NCBI GenBank assembly: GCA_016710265.1
Contig: JADJJL010000004.1
Span: 62,001-126,000, forward strand
Source: Saprospiraceae bacterium
GTDB taxonomy: Bacteria; Bacteroidota; Bacteroidia; Chitinophagales; Saprospiraceae
Length of the DNA stretch: 64,000 nt
Reading direction: 5' to 3'
This document shows, piece by piece, positions 7,894-16,900 of this stretch (the first letter of the stretch is position 1; every line of letters begins with the position of its first letter). The translations under genes were made by a program, and so were the position numbers. Below the pieces are notes generated by a model that made no database searches, was not told where the DNA came from, and saw only the letters and a program-made list of their open reading frames with translations.

Positions 7894-9747
7894 TTAATTG
7901 CTTCCCACCAAATGGGCAATTTCAATTTCTTCGTATTGTGGAATAAAACTTTTCTCTGCTTGGATACATCTCACGATATAATCAGCGGTGATCGGCATTC
8001 CATTGTATTGCAGCACACTTTTTAGTTTTTCAGTAGGTACATGAAGCTCTTGCAAAAGCACCGATCTCATTTGAGCATCTCTATTTTGTTCGATCACATA
8101 AATACAATCATGCTGATCAATGAAAGATTTAACCTCTTCCGGAAACGGGAAGGATAAAATTCTAATGGCATTCAGTTTTCTACCCTGAGCGTCCAATAAA
8201 TCCATCGCTTCCATCGCTGAATAAGAAGAAGTCCCGAAATACAAAACTGCTTCTTTGATCTCTTCCTTTTGTCTTACGATTTCTGGTTTAGGCATCGACA
8301 AGGCAGCCGTTTGCCATTTTTTGATCAAGCGGTTCATGTTCCTGGCATAAATATCACCGTCCTCTGTATACCTTGCAAACTCATCTCTGGACGATCCTCT
8401 TGTAAAGAAAGATCCCTTGGTAGGATGCGTCCCCGGAATGGTGCGATAGGTAATTCCATCACCATCTACATCCCAATATCTTCCAAATGTTTTGCCGGCC
8501 TCCAACTCTTCCGTGCTCATCACTTTACCACGATCATAAGCTTTTTTAGGATCATACACCAATGGATCACACAGATGATCATTCATGCCAAGGTCGAGGT
8601 CAATCATTACGATGACGGCTGTTTGAAACCTTTCTGCAAAATCAAAACTTAAAGCAGTGAGTTCAAAGCATTCTGTTGGAGTACTCGGAAACAATAAGAT
8701 ATGTTTGGTATCTCCGTGCGAAGCATAAGCTGCAGCCAGTATATCGGATTGTTGAGTTCTTGTGGGCATTCCGGTGGAAGGTCCAGTTCGTTGTACATCG
8801 ATCAATACCGCAGGAATTTCTGCAAAATAGGAGAGCCCTAAAAATTCGGACATCAGTGAAACTCCCGGTCCACTGGTCGCCGTAAATGCACGTGCACCAT
8901 TCCACGATGCTCCCAGTACCATTCCCATCGCGGCTAATTCATCTTCAGCTTGTACGATGGCAAATTTTTTCTTCGAACTTTCTTTTTCTATCCTGAGTTT
9001 GTAGCACCATTTTTCAAAAGCGTTCATCACACTGGTAGATGGTGTAATCGGGTACCAACTTCCAACGGTTGCTCCTGCATATACAGCGCCTAGTCCACAG
9101 GCATTGTTGCCTTCTATCAATATTTTATTTCCACATAAATTTCTGCTTTCCATATGGATAGGCAAGGGGCAATCATAATTTGCTTTCGCATAATTAATTC
9201 CAAGATGCAGTGCTTGAATATTTCCTGGGATGAGTTTTTCTTTTTTTGCAAATTGTTCTTTGATGATATTTTCAATCACCTCCACATCCATGTTGAGCAG
9301 AGCAGCCATGGCTCCCACATAGACCACATTTTTCATCAACAAATGTTGTCGCGGGTCCGTAAAACTTTCGACACAAAGTTGAATCATCGGAATACCAATG
9401 TAGTGCAAATCTTCCCGAATATATTCATCCGGTAAAACTTTGGTAGAATCATACACAAAATATCCTCCAGATCTCACATTGCGCACATCGCTTTTCATGC
9501 TTTGAGCGTTGACCGCTACCATGATGTCGACGCCTTCTCTTCTTCCCAAATATCCTTTCTCACTCACCCTGACTTCATACCAGGTAGGTAGTCCCTGAAT
9601 GTTGGATGGGAAAATATTTTTGGGAGTGACAGGAATTCCCATGCGGAATACCGCTTTTGCAAAAATATTGTTGGCGCTGGCAGAACCGGTACCATTGACA
9701 TTGGCAAATCGGACCACCAGATCATTGATCTTTATTTGTTCACTCAT
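7894..9747 (-). CDS. korA: 2-oxoacid:acceptor oxidoreductase, fused gamma-alpha subunit
   Basis: The N-terminal part (residues 1 to about 190) is the gamma domain (VRFANVNGTGSASANNIFAK region). The C-terminal part is the alpha pyrimidine-binding domain with GATVGSWYPITPSTSVM, TATSGPGVSLM and PTRTQQSD motifs, as in KorA proteins of about 610-620 residues. The open frame extends upstream to 9840, but that extension reads the antisense of nothing conserved and lies inside the upstream gene. The ATG at 9745-9747 (MSEQIKIND) overlaps the stop of the upstream flavoprotein gene in an ATGA arrangement, so I set the start there. With korB it forms the catalytic core of the complex, and the upstream Fe-S flavoprotein is the likely redox partner. 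Confidence 0.9.
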   Translation of the reverse strand: MSEQIKINDLVVRFANVNGTGSASANNIFAKAVFRMGIPVTPKNIFPSNIQGLPTWYEVRVSEKGYLGRREGVDIMVAVNAQSMKSDVRNVRSGGYFVYDSTKVLPDEYIREDLHYIGIPMIQLCVESFTDPRQHLLMKNVVYVGAMAALLNMDVEVIENIIKEQFAKKEKLIPGNIQALHLGINYAKANYDCPLPIHMESRNLCGNKILIEGNNACGLGAVYAGATVGSWYPITPSTSVMNAFEKWCYKLRIEKESSKKKFAIVQAEDELAAMGMVLGASWNGARAFTATSGPGVSLMSEFLGLSYFAEIPAVLIDVQRTGPSTGMPTRTQQSDILAAAYASHGDTKHILLFPSTPTECFELTALSFDFAERFQTAVIVMIDLDLGMNDHLCDPLVYDPKKAYDRGKVMSTEELEAGKTFGRYWDVDGDGITYRTIPGTHPTKGSFFTRGSSRDEFARYTEDGDIYARNMNRLIKKWQTAALSMPKPEIVRQKEEIKEAVLYFGTSSYSAMEAMDLLDAQGRKLNAIRILSFPFPEEVKSFIDQHDCIYVIEQNRDAQMRSVLLQELHVPTEKLKSVLQYNGMPITADYIVRCIQAEKSFIPQYEEIEIAHLVGSN

Positions 9748-11519
9748 AATTGGCAAGCTTTGGGTGCGTGGTAAATGTACTTGTGCATGTCCCAGGCAGA
9801 GGTTGGACAGCGTTCTGCACACAATCCACAATGCAGACAAACGTCTTCATCTTTGATCATCACACGACCAGTAGGCACAAGGTCAGAAACATATAAATCC
9901 TGACTTAAATTATTGGCTGGTGCATTTAATCTGCCTCGTAAATCCTCTTCTTCACCATTGTCAGTAAAAGTGATACAGGCAGTAGGGCATATATCCACGC
10001 AAGCATCACATTCGATGCATTTATTTTCTGTAAAAATAGTTTGTACATCACAGTTAAGACATCGTTGTGCTTCTTTAAAAGCAAGCTGATCGTCAAAACC
10101 CAATTCCACTTCCATCAAGCGGTTTTTCAGCGTTTTGGATTTATCCGCGTGAGGAACTTTATAGCGTTTATCATCTGCTGTTTGATTGTCGTAAGACCAC
10201 TCATGAATGCCCATTTTCTGACGAGTCAGATTGGTCATAGGATGCAATCTTTCAGTGATCAAATCTTTACCCTGACACAACAAATCTATGGATATAGCAG
10301 CCTGATGTCCGTGGGCAACGGCTGTAATTACATTTTTTGGACCAAAAGCAGAATCACCACCAAAAAATACTTTAGGATGGCTCGATTGAAAACTGAGGGT
10401 ATCCACTTTGGCGAGTCCCCATTTGTCAAATTCCACACCCAAATCGCGCTCGATCCATGGAAAACTATTTTCCTGTCCTATGGCCAGGATTATGTCATCC
10501 GCTTCCATAAACACGATTTCACCGGTGCTGACGAGCTTGCGCTTGCCATCTTCATATTTCGCTTCCACCAATTCAAATTCCATCCCTTTAAGCTTTCCAG
10601 CTTCGGTGATAAATGCTTTGGGAGAATGCAGTGGATAAAAAGGAATGTCTTCATGTTGGGCGTCTTCGATTTCCCAGGGAGACGCTTTGAGTTCACTCAT
10701 CGGGCTGCGCACCACTACACGGACATCTTCGCCTCCAACCCTTCGAGAAGTCCTGCAACAATCCATGGCGGTATTTCCGCCTCCGATGACCAGCACTTTT
10801 TTACCGATGGCTTGGGTATGTTCGAAAGCGACATTGGCCAACCAATTGATCCCAATATGAACCTGATTTTGAGCTTCCCAGCGACCAGGCAAATCCGGAA
10901 GATCTTTGCCCCTGGGTGCTCCCGTTCCTACAAAAACAGCGTCGTAATCTTTTGCCAAAATTTCTTTAAGGCTATCCACATGTTGGTTGAAGTGAACATG
11001 AATGCCCATGTTTAGGATAAAATCCACCTCTTCATTGAGGACTTCTTCAGGCAAGCGGAAAGAAGGAATCTGACTTCTCATAAATCCTCCGCCTTTTTTC
11101 TGATCGTCGTATAAGTGGATCTCATAACCCAATGGGGCCAAATCACGAGCCACGGTAAGAGAGGCAGGACCTGCACCAATCAATGCTATTTTTTTACCAT
11201 TGGAATGTTCTGGTTTTCCGGGAATCAGAGATTGAACATCACCTTTGTAGTCTGCCGCGACCCGTTTAAGTCGACAGATGGCCACTGGTTCTTCTTCGAT
11301 TCTTCCTCGTCTACAGGCCGGTTCGCAAGGTCTGTCACAAGTTCTTCCCAGGACACCGGGAAACACATTGGACACCCAATTGATCATATAGGCCTCCGTG
11401 TATTTTTCTTCAGCGATTAGCCGTATATACTCCGGTACTGGGGTGTGTGCAGGACATGCGTACTGACAATCCACCACTTTGTGGAAGTACTCCGGATCCT
11501 TGATATCTGTGGGTTTCAA
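9744..11519 (-). CDS. GltD-like FAD/NAD(P) oxidoreductase with C-terminal ferredoxin clusters
   Basis: First gene of the kor operon. The N-terminus has the cysteine-rich Fe-S domain of the glutamate synthase small chain (Cys18, Cys22; then GRTCDRPCEPACRRG). Next come an FAD-binding IALIGAGPASL and an NAD(P)-binding VLVIGGGNTAMDC. The last 120 residues hold ferredoxin-type cysteine motifs: CLNC, CIECDACVDICPTACI and CLHCGLCAERCPTSAW. This architecture suits electron exchange between ferredoxin or Fe-S centres of KorAB and NAD(P)H. It is not an ordinary GltD, because no glutamate synthase large subunit is nearby and the ferredoxin tail is extra. Translation appears to begin at TTG (11517-11519), 21 bases beyond a TAnnTTTG box on the same strand. 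The operon order is flavoprotein, korA, korB. Confidence 0.85.
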   Translation of the reverse strand: MKPTDIKDPEYFHKVVDCQYACPAHTPVPEYIRLIAEEKYTEAYMINWVSNVFPGVLGRTCDRPCEPACRRGRIEEEPVAICRLKRVAADYKGDVQSLIPGKPEHSNGKKIALIGAGPASLTVARDLAPLGYEIHLYDDQKKGGGFMRSQIPSFRLPEEVLNEEVDFILNMGIHVHFNQHVDSLKEILAKDYDAVFVGTGAPRGKDLPDLPGRWEAQNQVHIGINWLANVAFEHTQAIGKKVLVIGGGNTAMDCCRTSRRVGGEDVRVVVRSPMSELKASPWEIEDAQHEDIPFYPLHSPKAFITEAGKLKGMEFELVEAKYEDGKRKLVSTGEIVFMEADDIILAIGQENSFPWIERDLGVEFDKWGLAKVDTLSFQSSHPKVFFGGDSAFGPKNVITAVAHGHQAAISIDLLCQGKDLITERLHPMTNLTRQKMGIHEWSYDNQTADDKRYKVPHADKSKTLKNRLMEVELGFDDQLAFKEAQRCLNCDVQTIFTENKCIECDACVDICPTACITFTDNGEEEDLRGRLNAPANNLSQDLYVSDLVPTGRVMIKDEDVCLHCGLCAERCPTSAWDMHKYIYHAPKACQL

Positions 11520-11539
11520 ATGATTTTATTTTTGCGGCA

Positions 11540-11547
11540 CAAATGTA
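11540..11547 (-). promoter_or_regulatory. candidate minus-7 box for the kor operon
   Basis: On the minus strand the sequence reads TACATTTG, a match to TAnnTTTG, 21 bases before the presumed TTG start. No convincing minus-33 TTTG is seen at standard spacing. Confidence 0.4.
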
Positions 11548-11596
11548 GAGTAAATATATAAAATTATAAAGGGATTAAAGAATTACTTGCCCGTCG

Positions 11597-11695
11597 TTTG
11601 GGGATTTTTGGGGAGTGCCCCCCAAGAGTACTTGGGGGTCGGGCTATCCGTCCCCAAGAGTACTTGGAGGACTTCTATCCCTCACTCGGATTTTC
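11597..11695. repeat. GC-rich hairpin repeat in the divergent kor / DUF6588 promoter gap
   Basis: The 317-base gap at 11520-11836 contains two related hairpins. One has arms CCCCCAAG (11619-11626) and CTTGGGGG (11631-11638) around AGTA. The other has CCCCAAG (11652-11658) and CTTGGAGG (11663-11670) around the same AGTA, separated by TCGGGCTATCCGT. The segment is far more GC-rich than its surroundings and ends in TATCCCTCACTCGG, a composition I associate with short dispersed repeats of Bacteroidota. The rest of the gap is AT-rich promoter sequence. A 61-codon frame across it is not credible as a gene. Confidence 0.6.
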
Positions 11696-11811
11696 GATGG
11701 ACAAAAACTTATTTCCTTTTATGATATTTGGCATGCAATGTGGATTTCATTCTTTTGGAAAACATAATATAAGGATCATTTAATTTTTATTTTAAATAGA
11801 TGTTTTATAAC

Positions 11812-11819
11812 TAAATTTG
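11812..11819 (+). promoter_or_regulatory. candidate minus-7 box before the DUF6588-like gene
   Basis: TAAATTTG matches TAnnTTTG and ends 17 bases before the TTG start codon at 11837. That implies a very short leader. The closeness mildly supports the assigned TTG start. Confidence 0.38.
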
Positions 11820-11836
11820 TCTCCTCAATTCATATT

Positions 11837-12742
11837 TTGAAAGAATATCATTTTTCGATCCGTTTTAAAGAGCTTTTAAGCCTAATCATTGTATTGATCT
11901 GTACCCAGTTCAATCTATCAGCACAACGATTTGAAGATTATATCAATTCTTACATTGACCTTAACGCCGAATCTTATCTAAGACCCTTATCAGATATGAT
12001 CACCGGCAACCTTCATACCGGTATCCGGGAATGGTCTTCTGTCGATTCCAACTTTCATGTCAAACTGGGATTGGTCGTCATGGCATCCGTGCCTACAGCC
12101 GAAATGAAGACATTTACAGCCACGACCAGTTTGGGATTTACACCAGAACAAACCGCGGTGGTACCTACGGTGATTGGACCCAACGAAGCAGTTGTGGTAG
12201 AGGGAGACAATGGGACCATTTTTATTTTTCCTGTAGGATATAATATGAGTTACTTGCCATTGGCTGCTCCTCAAATCACCATCGGAGGAATTTTGAACAC
12301 AGAAATATCTGCACGTTTTTTTGGATTTGATTTAAAAGACGAGGTGGGTAAAATTAGTATTTTTGGCTTGGGTGGAAGGCATCAACTCAGCCAATATTTC
12401 AAATCATTTCCATTGGATCTTTCCATTGGATATTATTTTCAAAAATTCAACGTACAGCCATACATTTTTAGTCAGCAACATTTGATGACTGCACATCTTG
12501 GTAAATCTTCCAAACTTTGGTCGGGCATGCTAACTTTAGGTTTACAATCTTCAAAAACTCAATTTAAATATGAGTATGGTGTAGCACCAAATCAAAATAA
12601 ATATGAAGTAAATGTGAAAGGAAAATATCCTTTTTTTGCAGAAATCAGCGGAGCCGTTAAATTGTGGTTTATACAAATCAGAGGATCTGTTGGGTATGCC
12701 GGACCATGGAACGCGGCTCTTGGAATTAATGTCAGAATTTAA
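11837..12742 (+). CDS. secreted protein, probably DUF6588 family
   Basis: This protein of 301 residues has an N-terminal signal peptide (hydrophobic residues about 13-28, cleavage after LSAQ). The mature part begins with a helix-forming segment (YINSYIDLNAESYLRPLSD) followed by alternating strands typical of a beta-rich outer-membrane-associated fold: VVMASVPTAEMKTF, a PTVIGPNEAV motif and a C-terminal strand ending in an aromatic/hydrophobic pattern (GINVRI). The layout resembles the Bacteroidota DUF6588 family, whose function is not known. It starts at TTG, since no ATG is available before the signal peptide. It is followed after nine bases by a small lipoprotein gene, so the two are likely co-transcribed. 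Confidence 0.6.
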   Translation: MKEYHFSIRFKELLSLIIVLICTQFNLSAQRFEDYINSYIDLNAESYLRPLSDMITGNLHTGIREWSSVDSNFHVKLGLVVMASVPTAEMKTFTATTSLGFTPEQTAVVPTVIGPNEAVVVEGDNGTIFIFPVGYNMSYLPLAAPQITIGGILNTEISARFFGFDLKDEVGKISIFGLGGRHQLSQYFKSFPLDLSIGYYFQKFNVQPYIFSQQHLMTAHLGKSSKLWSGMLTLGLQSSKTQFKYEYGVAPNQNKYEVNVKGKYPFFAEISGAVKLWFIQIRGSVGYAGPWNAALGINVRI

Positions 12743-12751
12743 ATTAAAAAC

Positions 12752-13396
12752 ATGAAATATTTAAGCATTTTGTTTTTCGCACTAATTATCCTAATCTTCA
12801 ACGGATGTTGTGGCAGTTTCCTAGAAGTGGAAGAATTCTGTGAAAATCAGGTTGTTGTTGAATCAAGAATTTCACCGGTAGAATTTACCTACACTGTCAA
12901 TACCACTGAAAAATTTTTACAAGGCCACAGACTCACTTCAGAAAACTTAAGAAAAGCCCTAAAAATAGAAGGTTCTAATTTTAAGGTCAGAAAGATTGGG
13001 CTTACTTCTGCCTTTATGGCTTATAAAAAAGAAAATGACAACGATGCTGCGGCCATGTTTATAAACATCGGTGCGGTGGACAATTCGCTTGGATTGGTAT
13101 TGTTGATGAAACAAGATCAGTTTGTTCCATTGGTAGACGTACCAGCTACTTTATTTTCACCAGAAGTCAACATCAACAAACTCCTCAATGAAAAAGGCGT
13201 AAAAGAAATTTCAAAATTATTGGAAGTTTATGCTGAAGTATTAAATGATCAAGGCTTAGATTTCATTTTAAGCGGAGAGGCTTCTCCAAAGGGACAGAAA
13301 ATGCACTTTCAAGTCAAAGTAAAAATGAATATATCGGTAGAATATGAAGTTTGCCGTTATATACCTTTGGGCACCGGTTTGAGATTGTGCGAGTAG
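12752..13396 (+). CDS. lipoprotein, function unknown
   Basis: This 214-residue protein has a lipoprotein signal (hydrophobic 4-17, then NGCC with lipidation at Cys19 or Cys20). The mature part is soluble and of mixed composition, with a VYAEVLNDQGLDFILSGEASP segment and a strand-rich end (KMHFQVKVKMNISVEYEV). A C-terminal CRYIPLGTGLRLC could form a disulphide. I do not recognise the family. It lies nine bases after the DUF6588-like secreted protein, so the pair may work together at the outer membrane. Confidence 0.55.
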   Translation: MKYLSILFFALIILIFNGCCGSFLEVEEFCENQVVVESRISPVEFTYTVNTTEKFLQGHRLTSENLRKALKIEGSNFKVRKIGLTSAFMAYKKENDNDAAAMFINIGAVDNSLGLVLLMKQDQFVPLVDVPATLFSPEVNINKLLNEKGVKEISKLLEVYAEVLNDQGLDFILSGEASPKGQKMHFQVKVKMNISVEYEVCRYIPLGTGLRLCE

Positions 13397-13462
13397 GGAA
13401 GACTTTGTAGACTATTGAATTGGGTTTCATAGCAGCTGTGCTGAATGATAGAAATACTAAGC

Positions 13463-13590
13463 TTTTTCGGTCTTACGAATTACTTTTTTTAGAAATTTCG
13501 AAGATTCGTAAGCCCGCAACAAAGTGGAGGGATTGGGAAGCTTTGATTTTAATCCCGCAGCAGAGCGGAGGGATTGGGAAGCTTCGATTT
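13463..13590. repeat. dispersed repeat, family 1, diverged copy 2
   Basis: This part of the 574-base gap at 13397-13970 contains TTCGTAAGCCCG and two tandem GGAGGGATTGGGAAGC units. They match the family at 5985-6043 and, inverted, at 20090-20200. No credible gene is present. The 91-codon frame at 13420-13695 runs through the repeat and has no gene-like features. Confidence 0.55.
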
Positions 13591-13725
13591 ATGTTATGTA
13601 GCTTAAAGTTCAATAACTTCACAAATTGCATTTTGTTAATCGAAGATTGGAGACCTGTGACACCTTGGCGTTACTTCGAATATCGCATTAGATGAGGATT
13701 TTACTATTCGTGTATTGTTTATCTG

Positions 13726-13860
13726 ATGGGCTTGCACCTACGGTTAAAATAATTTAACCCCTTCAGGGTTATAGGAGGGTGTTGTTTTCCACGGGCTTTC
13801 GCCCTTTCCATGGGTTGCTGCCCATGGTTATTAAAATTTAACCCCTTCGGGGTTATTTCT
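13726..13860. repeat. hairpin-rich intergenic repeat
   Basis: Four short palindromes follow each other: AACCCCTTCAGGGTT, GGGCTTTCGCCC, CCATGGGTTGCTGCCCATGG and AACCCCTTCGGGGTT. TTAAAATAATTTAACC-type spacers separate them. The layout suggests a REP- or MITE-like non-coding repeat. The remainder up to 13970 is a simple stretch of CATTTCCACATTTCCAAATT units followed by TACTCCTACTC units just after the stop of the giant gene on the other strand. Confidence 0.6.
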
Positions 13861-13970
13861 ATTCTTTAGCAAATAAAGCTGTAAGCGTATCAACATTTCC
13901 ACATTTCCAAATTTCCACATTTCCACATTTCCAAATTCATTCTCTTACTCCTACTCCTACTCATTCTCCA

Positions 13971-16900
13971 TTACCTCACTACGGTAACGTCTCCCTTAAC
14001 CGTCTGGTACGTACCATCCTTAAGCGACAACTGCGCATGCCAAGTATACACTCCGGGCACAACATGTTGCCCTTTAAATCGTCCATCCCAGCCAAGAGTG
14101 GGATCATTGGGAGCGAAGTTGTGTTTTTGCCAAACGAGGCTGCCCCATCGATCGTAAATGGAGAGTGTGGTGATGGAGGCGATGGTAAAGAGATTGTCAA
14201 AGATTGTGAAACCACCACTTATACCGCCCGGGATGAGTACATTGGGATAGTAGATTCCTTGTTCATTTTTGATGATGAGGATTAGGCGATGGATGGAATC
14301 ACATCCAAACTCCGAACTGTATTGCTCTTCATAATTTCCGGAGATGGTGTAGTTGGTATTATTGACAGGCCAGATGTAATCAGTTTGGCTGATAACGGTA
14401 TCGGTTCTAATAAAATGTGGATGAATGATGAGTTCGAGATTTAGCAATGAATCACATCCTTCGGTAGTTTGGAGTGGATGGCTGTACAAACCGGATTGAT
14501 CGAGAAGTGTGTTTGTAACTGGCCAAAAGAACGGTCCGCAAACTTCAGCTTTTTCGTTGATTAAGTGGGAAGGCAATCGTTTAAAATCCAAAATATGGAT
14601 AGAATCACAACCCTTTGAATTTGTAAAAGTTTTTAGATATCGACCTGATTGTGCATAGTTTTGTCCATCCACATCCCAACGATATGGATCGCAGGAGGAG
14701 ACCGAAGAAATTTGTTGATCAGAATTTATGGAGAGATTGAGTAGAATGACAGAATCACATCCAGCTGCATTGCGAATCGTAAATGGATAAGTTCCACTTT
14801 CTTTAAGCGTCTGTCCTTGGAACACCAAACTATCACAAGTTGATAAAGAAATATTTGCACTACTAGATTTTAATATTTCTAATTCTAATGTAATGCTGCT
14901 GTCACATCCAAATTGATTTTTAGTATTGAAAGAATAATTTCCGCTTTGATCATAAGTTATACCATTCCAAATAAATTGATCGCATGCTGATTCTTGGATG
15001 TTGTTTTGATGGATTGGAAGGATGGTGAGCTCCAAAGTGGCAGTGCTATCGCAACCTAAAGAATTTAAAGTTTTAAATTCATAAGTTCCTGTTTGCGTAT
15101 AGTTATTTCCATTCCAAAGATAAGATTCACAAGTAGCAATTCGATTTATCGAATTGCTAGATAATAATAGAGTAAGTTCCAATGTTGCGACGCTGTCACA
15201 CCCAACCGAATTCATATCAGAAAACTGATAGGTTCCCGATTGTGTATATACATTTCCATTCCATGTAAATTGATCACATGCATTGATTTTAGAATTTGAA
15301 TTGGTTGATTGTAACAATTTTAAATCCAAAGTCACGATGCTATCACATCCTGCCTGACTAATATCTTGATGGGTATAAGTTCCGGATTGAGACAGTGTTT
15401 GCCCATTCCAAATATAACGATCGCAGCTCGTGTGAGATATCTGTTGTCGAATGATAGAATCGATGGTCAGATCTAAAATTGCCGTGCTGTCGCAACCAAC
15501 AGAATTTTGTGTTTTAAATTCATAAATTCCTGTTTGCGTATAATTATTTCCATTCCAAAGATAAGAACCACACGTAGCAATTCGATTTATCGAATTGCTC
15601 GATGGATGAATAATAAGTTCCAAAGTCACCGTACTATCGCATCCATTTTCCGTTTGTCCGTTGAAAATATATTGACCGGATTGGGTATAAGTCTGTCCAT
15701 TCCAAAGATAAGAATCACACGTAGCAATTCGATTTATCGAATTGCTAGAAAAGAAAACAGTAAGGTCCAAAATCACGATACTATCACAACCACCAACGGT
15801 GAGTGATGTGTCAGTATAGATACCCGATTGAGTGAGCATTTTTCCATTCCAATCGTATTCTTCACAAACAGAGATACCAGTCTGAGTGCGCACCATATTG
15901 CTTAAACTCAGATCTAACATTACAATCAAACTATCACATCCTTTTTGATTCTTTAAACTGCGATGATATTTACCAGCATCGTATAGAGTAGTATCATAAA
16001 ACATATACGTCGAACCTTCACAGATTGACACACTATCCCTCTGTATTTTTGGCAAATCTATAATATAATAAAAATTATCGGTATAATCACATTCCGGCTG
16101 ATCAAAATGCGTAGAATCAAAAGGCCCAATGGTATTTCTGCGTGTATTCACCACGAGATATATTCTGCTTAAATCAGAAGCAGAAAATTTAAATATTAAA
16201 TCCCTTAAACTATCTCCGGGTCTAATGATTTCCTTCGTCAGATAAACTCCAAGCAAAGCAGTATCCAACTCAGGATTTGCACCATAAAACGATACAGGTA
16301 AATTTACATCTGCTACTCGTGATGCATCTCCTCTATTATGCAACTCAAATCTCACAGTAAAGCTGTCCGTCATAAGATCGTAATCCACACAGTGTATCAG
16401 TCCTGTCAGTGAAGCTGCTGGCCTCTTGTAATATCCATTTTCATCAAGCAGCGACTCTTGCTGCATAAAATTATTATACTTACCATTTTTGTAGGTAGCT
16501 TGATTTTTTTGATTCTGTGGGACGGTAAGATCGTCATTAATCTGGAGTGGATTATATGCATATTGGTTCCATAGCGGACGTGCTGGAGCCCAGTGCTGGC
16601 CATCGGGCGGGCCGAAGACTGTGAGGTTACCAAAGCTTGACCTCCAACTATTATTACATACCACACAAACTCTGGCCTCGCTATTAAAGCCGGATCCAAA
16701 TACGATAGGCATTTCATGACCGGTTGAGGAATAGCAATTAAATTTTTTAAATACTGTTGGTTGATTGGCAATAAGGTTAAGGATATAAAAATCAGTTTCA
16801 TCTCTGTACATGATTTCTTGCACTCCATCCCCATTTAGATCAAAAACTGTAGCATTACAAAACCCAGAATGATCGTTTGTTTTAAAAGTCCATTCCAGAA

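Noticed and set aside
9748..9840. upstream extension of korA
   Set aside because: The extension lies wholly within the flavoprotein gene, and the ATGA overlap at 9744-9747 is the natural start.
10041..11015. 324-codon plus-strand ORF opposite the GltD-like gene
   Set aside because: It is a long shadow frame. The minus strand has a clear multi-domain protein there, with Fe-S and FAD motifs.
11598..11783. 61-codon plus-strand ORF
   Set aside because: It runs through the GC-rich hairpin repeat and shows no signal, motif or start context.
13420..13695. 91-codon plus-strand ORF
   Set aside because: It spans the dispersed repeat and has no protein-like pattern.
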